A stretch of DNA of 64,000 nt from Bin103 sp002238925 (GTDB lineage Bacteria; Spirochaetota; Spirochaetia; SZUA-6; Bin103): NCBI GenBank assembly GCA_965208065.1, contig OZ242313.1:4526001-4590000 (forward strand), written 5' to 3'. The position numbers and the translations under genes are program-made. Each line of letters begins with the position of its first letter. Positions within the stretch are counted from its first letter, which is position 1. The notes beneath the pieces are model-generated. The model did no database searches and had not been told where the DNA came from. It saw nothing but the letters and a program-made list of their open reading frames with translations. Positions 17,625-26,246 of this stretch are shown here, piece by piece.

Positions 17625-19465
17625 CGCCCGCGCCGGCGGGCGCCACCAGGGCCGGCCGCACGCAACAGGCGGCCGCGCCGACCGCGGCGGCCGCTACGAC
17701 GGCACCGGTTGCCGGCCCGGGCGCGCCGCCAGCGCTGCACCTCCTCGGTGTGCCGCTGGCAGCCGGCTCGGCAGACGCCGGGCCTCGCCGCCGTTTCGCG
17801 CGGCGGGCATTCTTCACACTGGCATCGGTTCTGGCGGTGGCGGCGGGCGCGGTGCCCGCCGCGGCGGAGTTGCGTTTCCAAACCGCGGGCCTAAGCGCAG
17901 GGCTCACCGCCGAGCGGAGGCCGCTGGACTATTCGGTGGCGGACATGACCGGCGGCGCCGCGGTGGGCGACTTCAACCGCGACGGCTGGCAGGACATCTT
18001 CCTGCTCGGCGGCGGCGGTGCGGTGGATGCGCTCTACCTCAACAACGGCAACGGCACCTTTACCGACCACGCGGCCGCGGCCGGGGTGGCGCTGGCACAC
18101 CGCGGGCTTGCCGTGGCGGTGGGCGACTTCGACGGCGACGGCTGGCAGGACCTTTACGTGACCAGCCTCGGAGAGTCCGGCGGCGACCGCCGCCCCGGCG
18201 CCCACCGCCTGTACCGCAACCTCGGCGTGCCGGGCGGCGTACCGGATGCAGCTCCTGGCGGAGTCCCGCGCTTCGAGGAGGTGGCGGCGGCGTATGGCGT
18301 GGCAACCACCGCCTCGCCGCGGCCCGACGGCATGGGCGCCGCGTTCGGCGACTTCGACCTGGACGGCGAACTGGACCTGTTCGTGGCCGGCTATCAGTAC
18401 CACGACGGCAACAAGCTGTTCCGCAACGACGGCGGAAGGTTCACCGACGTGACCGTGGCGATGCTCGGGCCGGCCCTCGACGTGGACGTGCTGGACACCT
18501 GGAGTTTCGCGCCCGCGTTCGTGGACATGGACGGCGACCGCTACCCGGAGCTGTTGATTGCCGGCGACTACGGCACCTCGCGCTACTTCCTGAACGACGG
18601 CGGGCGCTACTTCCGCGACCTGACCGCCGCGTCCGGCACCGGCGCCGGCGCCATGGGCATGGGCAGCGCATTCGGCGACTTCGACGGCGACGGCCGCTTC
18701 GACTGGTACCTGACCTCGGTGTACGCGCGCACCGGCACCGAGTCGGTGCGCAACGGCAACCAGCTCTACCTGAACGAGGGCCGGCACCGCTTCCACGAGG
18801 CGTCGGTGGCGGCCGGCGTCAACAACGGCGGCTGGGGCTGGGGCGCGGCAGCCGCCGACCTGAACCACGACGGCGTGCTCGACCTGGTGGCCACCAACGG
18901 CTGGACGCGCGCCAACCACCAGGGCGATCTGGAGTGGCTCAGCGAACCGACCCGGGTCTATCTCGGCCGCGGCGTGCCGGCCGGCGCCAAGGCCGGCGAG
19001 GCAGCGCACACTACGGCGCCGTTGTTCGACTTTGTACAGGAACAGGTCGGCCTGCGCCACCGCGACCAGGGCCGCGGCCTGATAGCCTTCGACTACGACA
19101 ACGACGGCGACCGCGATATTCTGATCGTCAACCTGAGCGGCCCGGTGAGCCTGTTCCGCAACGACTTGGCGGGCCCCGCCACCAACTACCTGCGCGTGTT
19201 CCTGGACCGCGGTCCGAGTCGGTCGGTGGCTCCGGACGGAATCGGCGCACAGGTGTCGATCCGCACCGGCGCGGCCAAGCAACACCGTTACATTGGCGGC
19301 GCAGGCGTCTACCTGGGGTCGGGCGAACTGTCCGCCCACTTCGGTGTCGGCGCGGCGGCGACGATCGACGAGCTTACCGTGATCTGGCCGGACGGCTCCG
19401 TGACCGCGCTGCAGTCCGTCCCCGCCAACCAGACCCTCACCCTCCGCCACGGCGCCCCGCCCTGA
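17621..19465 (+). CDS. CRTAC1/UnbV-type FG-GAP (VCBS) repeat protein, probably exported
   Basis: A 614-residue protein if begun at GTG 17621, which overlaps the permease stop (GTGA). A hydrophobic export signal at about residues 60-85 is preceded by R-R-R-F-A-R-R, so a later GTG near 17750 would give a more normal signal peptide. The body has at least seven Ca-binding repeats of the D-F-N-R-D-G-W-Q-D-I, D-F-D-G-D-G and D-Y-D-N-D-G-D-R-D kind, forming a beta-propeller. The C-terminus is an ASPIC/UnbV domain (N-Y-L-R-V-F-L-D ... W-P-D-G-S-V). Such proteins are extracytoplasmic and may bind ligands or surfaces. Tight coupling to the ABC genes suggests a role with that importer. Confidence 0.85.
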   Translation: MTPAPAGATRAGRTQQAAAPTAAAATTAPVAGPGAPPALHLLGVPLAAGSADAGPRRRFARRAFFTLASVLAVAAGAVPAAAELRFQTAGLSAGLTAERRPLDYSVADMTGGAAVGDFNRDGWQDIFLLGGGGAVDALYLNNGNGTFTDHAAAAGVALAHRGLAVAVGDFDGDGWQDLYVTSLGESGGDRRPGAHRLYRNLGVPGGVPDAAPGGVPRFEEVAAAYGVATTASPRPDGMGAAFGDFDLDGELDLFVAGYQYHDGNKLFRNDGGRFTDVTVAMLGPALDVDVLDTWSFAPAFVDMDGDRYPELLIAGDYGTSRYFLNDGGRYFRDLTAASGTGAGAMGMGSAFGDFDGDGRFDWYLTSVYARTGTESVRNGNQLYLNEGRHRFHEASVAAGVNNGGWGWGAAAADLNHDGVLDLVATNGWTRANHQGDLEWLSEPTRVYLGRGVPAGAKAGEAAHTTAPLFDFVQEQVGLRHRDQGRGLIAFDYDNDGDRDILIVNLSGPVSLFRNDLAGPATNYLRVFLDRGPSRSVAPDGIGAQVSIRTGAAKQHRYIGGAGVYLGSGELSAHFGVGAAATIDELTVIWPDGSVTALQSVPANQTLTLRHGAPP

Positions 19466-19501
19466 CGGCTCGCCATCCGGGTCATCCTCGGGTAAATTGG
19501 C

Positions 19502-19843
19502 ATGGATATGGACCGGGCCTCCCTGCTCGCTCACATCCGGGCCACCCACTTCGAATCCGGCGACCGGGAGCGCGCGGTGGCCGACGCACGCCGCATCGCG
19601 CAATTCCTGGAGCAAAACGGCGCCCGCACCGTGGTCGGTATCGGGTCCGCCTTCGACCCGACCCGGCCGTTCAGCCATCGATCCGACATCGACCTGGTCG
19701 TGCTCGGCCTGCCGCCGCGCAGATTCTATTCGATATCGGCACAGGCCGCGGCCATGACCGGGTACTCCCTGGACCTGACCGCCGCCGAGTCGGCAACGCC
19801 GGCGCTGCTGCGCACGGCAAGCGAACACGGCACGCAACTGTGA
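19502..19843 (+). CDS. MntA-like nucleotidyltransferase (antitoxin of HepT family pair)
   Basis: A 113-residue minimal nucleotidyltransferase. The active-site motif is G-S followed 12 residues later by D-I-D (GSAFDPTRPFSHRSDID), so both metal-binding Asp residues are present. In characterised MntA/HepT systems this enzyme AMPylates and neutralises the HEPN toxin. The start ATG at 19502 follows a GG-rich stretch; a second Met is two codons on. Its TGA overlaps the GTG of the downstream gene. Confidence 0.75.
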   Translation: MDMDRASLLAHIRATHFESGDRERAVADARRIAQFLEQNGARTVVGIGSAFDPTRPFSHRSDIDLVVLGLPPRRFYSISAQAAAMTGYSLDLTAAESATPALLRTASEHGTQL

Positions 19844-20316
19844 AGCGCGAAGAGACGCTGCTCCGCCGGCTGGCGGCGGAAATCGAGTCCGAACTGGCGA
19901 GCCTGGCACAACTGGAGCAGGAACTGGCCGGCGCGCCGAACCCGGAGGACAGCTACTCGTTGCGCGCTCGCGGATCAATCCTGCACGACTTCTACACCGG
20001 CGTCGAACGCATCTTCATGCGTATCGCGAGCGAGCTGAACGGCGGCGTTCCCCAGTCGCCGCAATGGCACCAGGAACTGATCCGCAACATGGCCCTCGCG
20101 ATCCCGGAGGTGCGTCCCGCCGTGATCGACGCCGATCTGGCTGGTAGGCTGAGCGAGCACCTGCGATTCCGGCATGTGTTCCGCAACATCTACGGCTCGG
20201 TTCTGGACCCCGCGCGCATGCAGTCATTGGAGGAGCAGATGCCCGCCACTCTGACCGCCTTCCGCCAACAGATCGAAGCATTCATTGCCTGGATGCTAGA
20301 GCAGCTGCAAACCTGA
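19840..20316 (+). CDS. HepT-like HEPN protein with altered active-site motif
   Basis: A 158-residue all-helical protein beginning at GTG 19840, which overlaps the stop of the nucleotidyltransferase (GTGA). The long helices and the segment L-R-F-R-H-V-F-R-N-I-Y-G-S-V-L-D match the HepT-like ribonuclease group. HEPN toxins need R-x4-6-H; here R111-HVFR-N116-I-Y118 puts Asn where the catalytic His is expected. The protein may be an inactive toxin, or His113 may take over. Paired with the MntA-like gene by overlap. Confidence 0.72.
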   Translation: MKREETLLRRLAAEIESELASLAQLEQELAGAPNPEDSYSLRARGSILHDFYTGVERIFMRIASELNGGVPQSPQWHQELIRNMALAIPEVRPAVIDADLAGRLSEHLRFRHVFRNIYGSVLDPARMQSLEEQMPATLTAFRQQIEAFIAWMLEQLQT

Positions 20317-20334
20317 TAGTCTTTCTTCCGGCCG

Positions 20335-20886
20335 ATGGATGATTCGCCGCAACTCAGGATGGTGTGGCCGGCGGCTCGGCTCGATTCGGTGCCGCCGCCG
20401 ACGCTTCCGGCGGGATACACCCTTCGCACCCACCGCCCCGGTGATGAGGCCCGTTTCCGTGAGCTGATGGAGCTGGCCGGATGGCCGGGATGGGACGACG
20501 ATCGGCTCTCCTACTCCCTGAACAGGATGCTCCCGGACGGCTGGTTCATGGCGGTTCATTCCAACAGCGCGGTGATCGTCGCCTCCGCGATGGCGTTGCA
20601 CAACTACAAGGGCACCTTCCCGTTCTGGGGCGAATTGGGCTGGCTCGCCGCCGACCCGGCCCACTCGGGCCACGGATTGGGCATGGCCGTCTCGGCGTGT
20701 GTCGTACGCCGGTTCGTGGACGCTGGCTACCGCCACATCCACCTGCACACCGAACACTACCGGCTGGCCGCGATCAAGACCTACCTGAAGTTGGGATTCG
20801 CACCCTGGATAGATGGCCCGGACGGCGACCTTCACTGGGCGCCGGTCCTGGACCGGCTGGGCTGGCCGGCAGTCAGTCAGCCGTAG
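20335..20886 (+). CDS. GNAT family N-acetyltransferase
   Basis: A 183-residue acetyltransferase. The acetyl-CoA pyrophosphate loop is G-H-G-L-G-M-A in the context L-A-A-D-P-A-H-S-G-H-G-L-G. It is followed by I-H-L-H-T-E-H-Y-R-L-A-A-I-K-T-Y-L-K-L-G-F, the usual motif B region. Substrate unknown. It lies 18 bases after the HepT-like gene and its last 10 bases overlap the convergent methyltransferase gene. Confidence 0.85.
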   Translation: MDDSPQLRMVWPAARLDSVPPPTLPAGYTLRTHRPGDEARFRELMELAGWPGWDDDRLSYSLNRMLPDGWFMAVHSNSAVIVASAMALHNYKGTFPFWGELGWLAADPAHSGHGLGMAVSACVVRRFVDAGYRHIHLHTEHYRLAAIKTYLKLGFAPWIDGPDGDLHWAPVLDRLGWPAVSQP

Positions 20887-21902
20887 GCGATGGCGGCGGG
20901 CTGGCCGAGCACCAGCACGTTGCGGGCGCGCAGCCGGGTTGCCGCCGCGACCTCCGCGGCCTGCTCTCGCGACATCAGCAGCGCAACGTGGCCGGCGGCA
21001 TGGCCGGCGCCGAACGCGGGATTCTCGATCAGTTCGACGAGCGGCGTTGTCGGGATCCGGGCGAAGCGATGCCCAAACGGGATGTTGGAGACCAGCCGCG
21101 CCTTCCCCTCCGGCAGCCGGTCGAGGTCGAACGCTTCGAAGCGGACGTTGAACAGCCGGCAACGGCGGTCCGACAGCCGCTGCCTTGCGACTTGAAATGC
21201 CTCCGTCGCCACCTCCAACCCGTAGCACGCTGCCACGCCGAAACGCCGGGCCGCGACCTGCAATATCGTGCCGGTGCCCATGAACGGGTCGAATACGGTG
21301 CTTCCCGGGGCAGCGCCGGCCAGGGTGAGCAGCGAGGCGGCCAAGTGGTCGCGCAGCGAACCGGCGCGCAGCCCCTGGTCGGCCGACAGATTGGTGGCGG
21401 TCTGCAGGGCCAGGACGGCGTATTCGGGATCGGCCTTGCACAACAGGCGCGCCCCGGCCTCCGGCGACTGCCGCCAGCGCGGAAAGGCGGCCTTGAATGC
21501 GGCGTCGATCGCGCCGTTAAGCTGGCCGCGGTTGACCGACAACCGGCCGTAGGTCTCGGTGGCGATGGAGTAGCGGCGCTGGCCGCGCTCGCCGGCGCCG
21601 TCCAGGGCGGCGACCACCGACTCCTTGAACGCATCGGCGCGCCGCGCCGAGCGCAACGCTCCAAGCACGGCAGACAGCACGTCGCCGCCGGTGTCCGCGT
21701 GTACCTCCAGCAGAACGCGGTACACCGTGGCGGGTGTCGCAAGGTCGCGCACCGCCGCCGCGCTGCGGGGAGCCGCCTCCGGCACCACCACCGACGAGCC
21801 GCGGTGCCGAACCGGGAATTCCCCTGCCACCCCGGCCGCGCGCATCTCGTCGATCACCGCTCTCTCCCACCCCGGCTGGGTGGTCATCAGATAGCGCCGC
21901 AT
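20877..21902 (-). CDS. RNA guanine methyltransferase-like protein (Trm14/RlmL-type methylase fold)
   Basis: About 341 residues from the ATG at 21902 (M-R-R-Y-L-M-T-T-Q-P-G-W-E). The N-terminal half resembles a divergent THUMP-containing region. The C-terminal half is a UPF0020-type SAM-dependent methylase with motif I V-F-D-P-F-M-G-T-G-T-I-L and motif IV S-N-I-P-F-G-H-R-F, typical of N2-guanine RNA methylases of the Trm14/TrmG10/RlmL group. A longer frame runs to 22190 but has Arg-rich, non-conserved sequence, so I do not use it. Cytoplasmic; target RNA unknown. Confidence 0.78.
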   Translation of the reverse strand: MRRYLMTTQPGWERAVIDEMRAAGVAGEFPVRHRGSSVVVPEAAPRSAAAVRDLATPATVYRVLLEVHADTGGDVLSAVLGALRSARRADAFKESVVAALDGAGERGQRRYSIATETYGRLSVNRGQLNGAIDAAFKAAFPRWRQSPEAGARLLCKADPEYAVLALQTATNLSADQGLRAGSLRDHLAASLLTLAGAAPGSTVFDPFMGTGTILQVAARRFGVAACYGLEVATEAFQVARQRLSDRRCRLFNVRFEAFDLDRLPEGKARLVSNIPFGHRFARIPTTPLVELIENPAFGAGHAAGHVALLMSREQAAEVAAATRLRARNVLVLGQPAAIAYG

Positions 21903-22170
21903 GCCGGCCGGCACCCACCTCGCCCGGCGTTGCTTGGCGTGCTCGTATGGCGGTGACTCGCGCGCCGTTAGCGGGCGCCCACGTCCCCGGTGTGTGCCGG
22001 ACCGCGACGGGCGCCGCGACCCCGCGCCTGCCTTCTCGGCGTGCTGTGGCGAGTGCCTCCGCGATTGTGAGCCGGTCCGGCTGCCGTGCACCGGCGAAGT
22101 TCGCCGCTCCGCGCCGCCATGCGTCCGTTCCGCGCGCTGCCGGCCCATCGCGAGTGCCGGCGGTCGCGCC

Positions 22171-23415
22171 CTATCGATCGATGCTGACATGTATGTGGGC
22201 GTTGGAGCCCGCCACCGAGGCGGGATCCTCGCGGGCGCGCTCGCGGGCGTCGCGCGCGCACTGTCCGGCCGCGGCGGCGCGGTCGAGCACCGGCTGCTGC
22301 AGGGTGTCGTGCTCGTCGGGACACGCGTGGCGCATCAGCGGCTGCAGGGCGGCCGGCAGGGCGCGGTATTCGGTGTGCGACAGCGGGCGGCACACGGTGT
22401 TGACGTTGTAGGCGTCGCCGGGCGCGAAGTCGTCGACCGACAACCACCACGGCGCCCACCGGTTCACCACGGCGACCCGGTCATGGCGGGTGTTGTGCAT
22501 CGCCGAGGCGTGCCAAGAACGCGAGTCCTGGATGTATACCGATCCCGCCGGCGCCGAAACCTGCAGCTCGCCGGGAATCGGCGCGACAATCGATATGCCA
22601 TCGCGCGGCCCACGCGGATTGCGCGCGTCGCGGTGCGATCCGGGCACCACCCAGGTGCCGCCCGATTCCGCGTCCACGTCGGTCAGGTACCAGATCATCA
22701 CCAGGCACATGGCCACGTCAGGAAACGGCTGCCGCACGCAGCCCACGTTGTGCAGCGGATCGCCGGCCCCGTACGCGCTCAGGTCGTGCGGCCAGTCGGT
22801 ATGCCAGCCGCGAAACTCCCGTCCGCGGGACTGAACGGGACCGAACCCGCCCGGCGTGCCATCCTGCCGGTCCGCCTCAATGATGCGCAGGTGCAGTTGA
22901 GCGATGCGCAGGTGATCGTCGAGGACGCGCCGGGCAACCGCCGTCACCACCGGATTGGCGAGGTGCTGCGCGTAACGCGGCATCCACACGATGTCGTTGG
23001 GGGGCTTGGCCGGATGGCCGGCGCGCCGTACCGGGCGCAATTCCACGGGGTGGGTTTCCGCTCCGGCCGTGCCGGCCCGCAGATCGCGGATGGCGGCGAT
23101 ATTGCGGCTGATGATCGACTCCGCGGCCACCACCTCGTCGCGGACGGCGGCCACTTGATCGGGCGGGATGACGTGGTCGATCACGGTAAACCCGTACCGG
23201 CGCAGCGACCCGGTGCACCCCGTGACCACTTGTTCGGCCGGCAGCGAGGAGGCATCGAACGCGTAGGCGCGGGAGCGCGCCAGTTCGGCACTCGCCGCCT
23301 CGCTGTCCACGGCAGCCTGCTCGATGAGACCGCGGGTTTCGCGCAGCTCCCGCTCCAATCGCTCGGCCCTGGCGCGCAGTTCTGAAATACTCGCGCTTGC
23401 TGCGCTCGCTGGCAT
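22171..23415 (-). CDS. Phytanoyl-CoA dioxygenase (PhyH) family protein with N-terminal coiled coil
   Basis: A 414-residue PhyH-family Fe(II)/2-oxoglutarate oxygenase. The iron ligands are G-W-H-T-D-W-P (H-x-D), and the family block is G-G-T-W-V-V-P-G-S-H; a distal His-rich stretch (W-H-A-S-A-M-H-N-T-R-H-D-R) supplies the third ligand and 2-oxoglutarate Arg. Residues ~10-45 are a heptad-like, Arg/Glu-rich helix (S-E-L-R-A-R-A-E-R-L-E-R-E-L-R). The start at 23415 is preceded by GGAGGAG. The next gene upstream on this strand (23483) is also PhyH. Confidence 0.85.
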   Translation of the reverse strand: MPASAASASISELRARAERLERELRETRGLIEQAAVDSEAASAELARSRAYAFDASSLPAEQVVTGCTGSLRRYGFTVIDHVIPPDQVAAVRDEVVAAESIISRNIAAIRDLRAGTAGAETHPVELRPVRRAGHPAKPPNDIVWMPRYAQHLANPVVTAVARRVLDDHLRIAQLHLRIIEADRQDGTPGGFGPVQSRGREFRGWHTDWPHDLSAYGAGDPLHNVGCVRQPFPDVAMCLVMIWYLTDVDAESGGTWVVPGSHRDARNPRGPRDGISIVAPIPGELQVSAPAGSVYIQDSRSWHASAMHNTRHDRVAVVNRWAPWWLSVDDFAPGDAYNVNTVCRPLSHTEYRALPAALQPLMRHACPDEHDTLQQPVLDRAAAAGQCARDARERAREDPASVAGSNAHIHVSIDR

Positions 23416-23482
23416 CGATCTCCTCCTTCGCCCTTCCGGGCACCGGTGGCGCTGCACGGCCCCGCGCTCGCCGGTCAGACGG

Positions 23483-24295
23483 TCAAGCGGTCAGCGGCTC
23501 CGGACGCGTGGGCCGCCCGCGGTAACGGGCATTGGGCGGTTCCAGAATCGCCATCTTGCGGTCGTCCATGTCATCGTAGCCGCGAAAGTCATCGGGGTCC
23601 AAATGGGCACCCGACCAGGAGGTGCCGTGCGGTGAGAACTTGTAGAACAACGTGCTGCGCCGCGTGTCGGCGGTCCACGGCAAGGTGCCGTGGGTGAGCG
23701 CCTCGGTGAACACGATGGCGTCGCCGGGGCGGGCCGGAATGCGCTTGACGGCGGGATGGATGCCTGCGCTGAGGTCGCGCCATTGCTCCGGCAGCGGCAG
23801 GTTGGCCTTGTGAGTGCCGGGAATGCAGCAGAAACCGCCGTCGTTGGGATGGGTGTCGAACAGCTCAAACGCCACCGCTACCAGGCCGTTGTAGAACCGG
23901 CCGTCGTGATAGCGGAAGAACTGGCTGCCGCCGGTCGCCTTCCAGCCGCCGTGCAGCATCCCGCCCGCAAACCCCTGCTTGATGTGGGTATGAACGTTGA
24001 CGTGGTCGATGCGGAAGGTGGGCCGCCCCGGGTCGGCATCGACGCTGCGCTCGTGGTTGCCGATCAGCTCCTCCAGCAGCGGGCTGAGCGCCGGCAGATC
24101 GAGCAGGTCGCGCCACGCGGGCGACCAGTGCAGGGGGCCGCGGCTCAGGGGCACGGGGTCACGCTGCTCGGTCGGCGCCTGCAGCGTGGCCCGCAGTTCC
24201 TCGACCTGGGTGCCGCTGACAACGTCACGCAGCACCAGGTAGCCGAACGCGTCGAACAGGTAGCGCTGTTCCTCGCTCATCGATTGCGCACTCAC
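23483..24295 (-). CDS. PhyH-like dioxygenase with H-G-G instead of H-x-D
   Basis: A 270-residue PhyH-family protein (GTG 24295; ATG 24280 is the alternative). The family block F-C-C-I-P-G-T-H-K is present and a distal His follows in E-A-L-T-H-G-T-L-P-W. At the expected iron-binding position, 48 residues before the end of P-G-T-H, the sequence is M-L-H-G-G-W, i.e. H-x-G with no carboxylate. A nearby R-Y-H-D-G could supply another ligand. It lies 68 bases upstream of the other minus-strand PhyH gene and 34 bases downstream of a sulfatase stop. Confidence 0.8.
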   Translation of the reverse strand: MSAQSMSEEQRYLFDAFGYLVLRDVVSGTQVEELRATLQAPTEQRDPVPLSRGPLHWSPAWRDLLDLPALSPLLEELIGNHERSVDADPGRPTFRIDHVNVHTHIKQGFAGGMLHGGWKATGGSQFFRYHDGRFYNGLVAVAFELFDTHPNDGGFCCIPGTHKANLPLPEQWRDLSAGIHPAVKRIPARPGDAIVFTEALTHGTLPWTADTRRSTLFYKFSPHGTSWSGAHLDPDDFRGYDDMDDRKMAILEPPNARYRGRPTRPEPLTA

Positions 24296-24328
24296 GCCGC
24301 CCAGTCTACGCCCACCGTCCGTACCCGC

Positions 24329-25666
24329 TCAACCCGGCGCGCTTCCCGTTGCCGGCTTCCGATAGGGTGCCGTCGCTTCGTAGCCCAGCATGCCGGCCGC
24401 CGCGTCGAATTCATCCCGCAGCCGGCGCATCAGGTCAGGGTGGGTCTCGGACAGTTCGCGGCGCTCGCCCACCTCCTGGCGCAGGTTGTACAGCAGCGGG
24501 GGATCGTGTTCGGTGACCGGCGCGTTCTCGCCGGTGATCGGGTCGCGCAGCATGTCGTTGCTGCGCACGTGGACCTTGTAGTCGCCGGCACGGTAGGAGA
24601 ATGGCTCCCGGTAGTGGCCGCTGGAGAAGAACAAGTAGCTGGACCGCGGACTGGCGGCGCCGGCGAACAGAACCTCCGACAGGTCGAGCGAATCGAGCGG
24701 ATACGCCGGCGGCTCGGCACCGCTCATCGCCGCCAGCGTCGCGAACAGGTCGACGTTGACCATGAACGCGTCGCTCACGGAAGGCGTGATGCGGCCCGGC
24801 CACGAGAAGATCGCCGGCACGCGCGGGCCGCCTTCCCAGCCGGTGCCCTTCTCGCCGCGCAGCGGCCCGGCCGAGCCGCCGAACTCCCGGAACATACACC
24901 ACGGACCGTTGTCGCTGGTGAACAGGATCAGCGTATCCTCGCGCAGCCCCTGCTCGTCGAGGCAGCGCACGATCTCGCCCATCGACCAGTCCAGCTCCTC
25001 CACCACGTCGCCGTACAGTCCGCCCCCGCTCTTGCCGGCGAACGGCGGCGCCGTGAACAGCGGCACGTGCGGCATGTTGTGCGCCAGGTAGAGAAAGAAC
25101 GGCTTCTGCTCCGCCCGCGACTTGTCGATGAACCGGATCGCCTCCTCGGTGTAGCGGCGGGTAAACAGCGACTGCCGCGCCGGATGCTCGATCTCGTCGC
25201 GGTTGCGCAGCAATGCCACCGGCCAGTCGCTCTCCGCGCGCGCGGTCCGGAAGGTCTCGTAGTTCTGGCGCTGGCCGTGCACGGTAATCGGATCGTTGCT
25301 GCCGCGGGTGCCGTAGAAGTAATCGAAACCTTGATCGAGGGGGTGCAGACCCGGGTCCATGCCCAGGTGCCACTTGCCGATCAGTGCGGAGGCGTAACCG
25401 CGCCGCCCGAGCATCTCCGGGAGCATCGTGCGCGACCGCAGCAGGCCGGGGTTGTCCATGCCGCCGCGGTACGGATGTACCCCGGTCATCAGGCCCTTGC
25501 GGCTCGGCATGCACCACGCCGCCGACGCGTAGAAGTCGGTGCAGCGCAGACCGCCGGCGGCCAGCGCGTCCAGGTGCGGCGTGGCGATCACCTCGTTGCC
25601 GTAGCAGCCCAGGTCGCCGTAACCGAGGTCGTCGCACAGCACGATGATGACGTTCGGAGTACTCAT
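24329..25666 (-). CDS. Sulfatase (arylsulfatase family)
   Basis: A 445-residue alkaline-phosphatase-fold sulfatase. N-terminal metal ligands D12-D13 lie in V-L-C-D-D-L-G-Y-G-D. The formylglycine motif is C52-M-P-S-R, and the conserved G-K-W-H-L-G and T-S-D-N-G-P segments are present. It hydrolyses sulfate esters after Cys-to-formylglycine maturation. No clear signal peptide is visible, so it would be cytoplasmic or exported unconventionally. ATG 25666 lies 8 bases downstream of the DNA glycosylase stop, so the two may be co-transcribed. Confidence 0.9.
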   Translation of the reverse strand: MSTPNVIIVLCDDLGYGDLGCYGNEVIATPHLDALAAGGLRCTDFYASAAWCMPSRKGLMTGVHPYRGGMDNPGLLRSRTMLPEMLGRRGYASALIGKWHLGMDPGLHPLDQGFDYFYGTRGSNDPITVHGQRQNYETFRTARAESDWPVALLRNRDEIEHPARQSLFTRRYTEEAIRFIDKSRAEQKPFFLYLAHNMPHVPLFTAPPFAGKSGGGLYGDVVEELDWSMGEIVRCLDEQGLREDTLILFTSDNGPWCMFREFGGSAGPLRGEKGTGWEGGPRVPAIFSWPGRITPSVSDAFMVNVDLFATLAAMSGAEPPAYPLDSLDLSEVLFAGAASPRSSYLFFSSGHYREPFSYRAGDYKVHVRSNDMLRDPITGENAPVTEHDPPLLYNLRQEVGERRELSETHPDLMRRLRDEFDAAAGMLGYEATAPYRKPATGSAPG

Positions 25667-25673
25667 GGGGCCT

Positions 25674-26234
25674 TCATGGCACCGGATAGCGCGGCGTGGC
25701 AACCCCGGCAGCGCGCAGCGCCGCGCACCACTCGGCCGTCGCCGCGGCGCGCGCCTCGGGCGTGTTCCAGTGCAGCGGTCGCGGGCTGGTCGACGGCAGC
25801 GCAACGGGCGCCGCGTCCAGCACGGCGAAGTGGCGCCGCCACTCCCGCAGGCGGCGCCCGTTGAGCAGAATCGGAAACGGGCCGCGCTCTCCGTACAGCG
25901 CGGCGACCGGATTCGGCTGCGCATCACGGATGGCGTCGTCCCCGGAGCCGGGCCGGCGCACGGCGGCGTAGAGGTCCCAGACGGCGAGGCCGCACCCGCG
26001 TACCGCGTCGACCCGCTCCGGGTAGGACGCCGCCGCGTCCGCGATTACGCCGCACGCGGCGAGCACGCGCCAGAACCAGTTGTGCGGATTCCCGTAGTAT
26101 TCACGCCGCTCCAGGGAGGCCACGCTCGGAAACGATCCCAGCACCAGCGCACGGATCGGGCCGTCCGGCAGGATGGCCGGCAGTCCGCGCAGCATCGGTG
26201 ACGACTCACGGGCCCCTTCTCTCTCCGGTTTCAT
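25674..26234 (-). CDS. DNA-deoxyinosine glycosylase-like protein (uracil-DNA glycosylase superfamily)
   Basis: A 186-residue protein of the UDG superfamily, family 6 (HDG) type. Near the N-terminus A-L-V-L-G-S-F-P-S and Y-Y-G-N-P-H-N-W-F-W correspond to the glycosylase active-site loop, and L-P-S-T-S-P is the C-terminal motif. Proteins of this type remove hypoxanthine (deaminated adenine) from DNA. A second ATG at codon 14 could be the start. It is followed by the sulfatase 8 bases on. Confidence 0.8.
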   Translation of the reverse strand: MKPEREGARESSPMLRGLPAILPDGPIRALVLGSFPSVASLERREYYGNPHNWFWRVLAACGVIADAAASYPERVDAVRGCGLAVWDLYAAVRRPGSGDDAIRDAQPNPVAALYGERGPFPILLNGRRLREWRRHFAVLDAAPVALPSTSPRPLHWNTPEARAAATAEWCAALRAAGVATPRYPVP

Positions 26235-26246
26235 CCCGGGCGCACT

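Noticed and set aside
17891..19978. A 695-codon minus-strand frame
   Set aside because: It is antisense to the FG-GAP repeat gene, whose repeating D-x-D-x-D-G codons create a long open frame on the other strand.
20877..22190. Longer start (22190) for the RNA methylase
   Set aside because: The extra 96 residues are Arg/Pro/Ser-rich with no conserved feature; the ATG at 21902 begins the conserved region.
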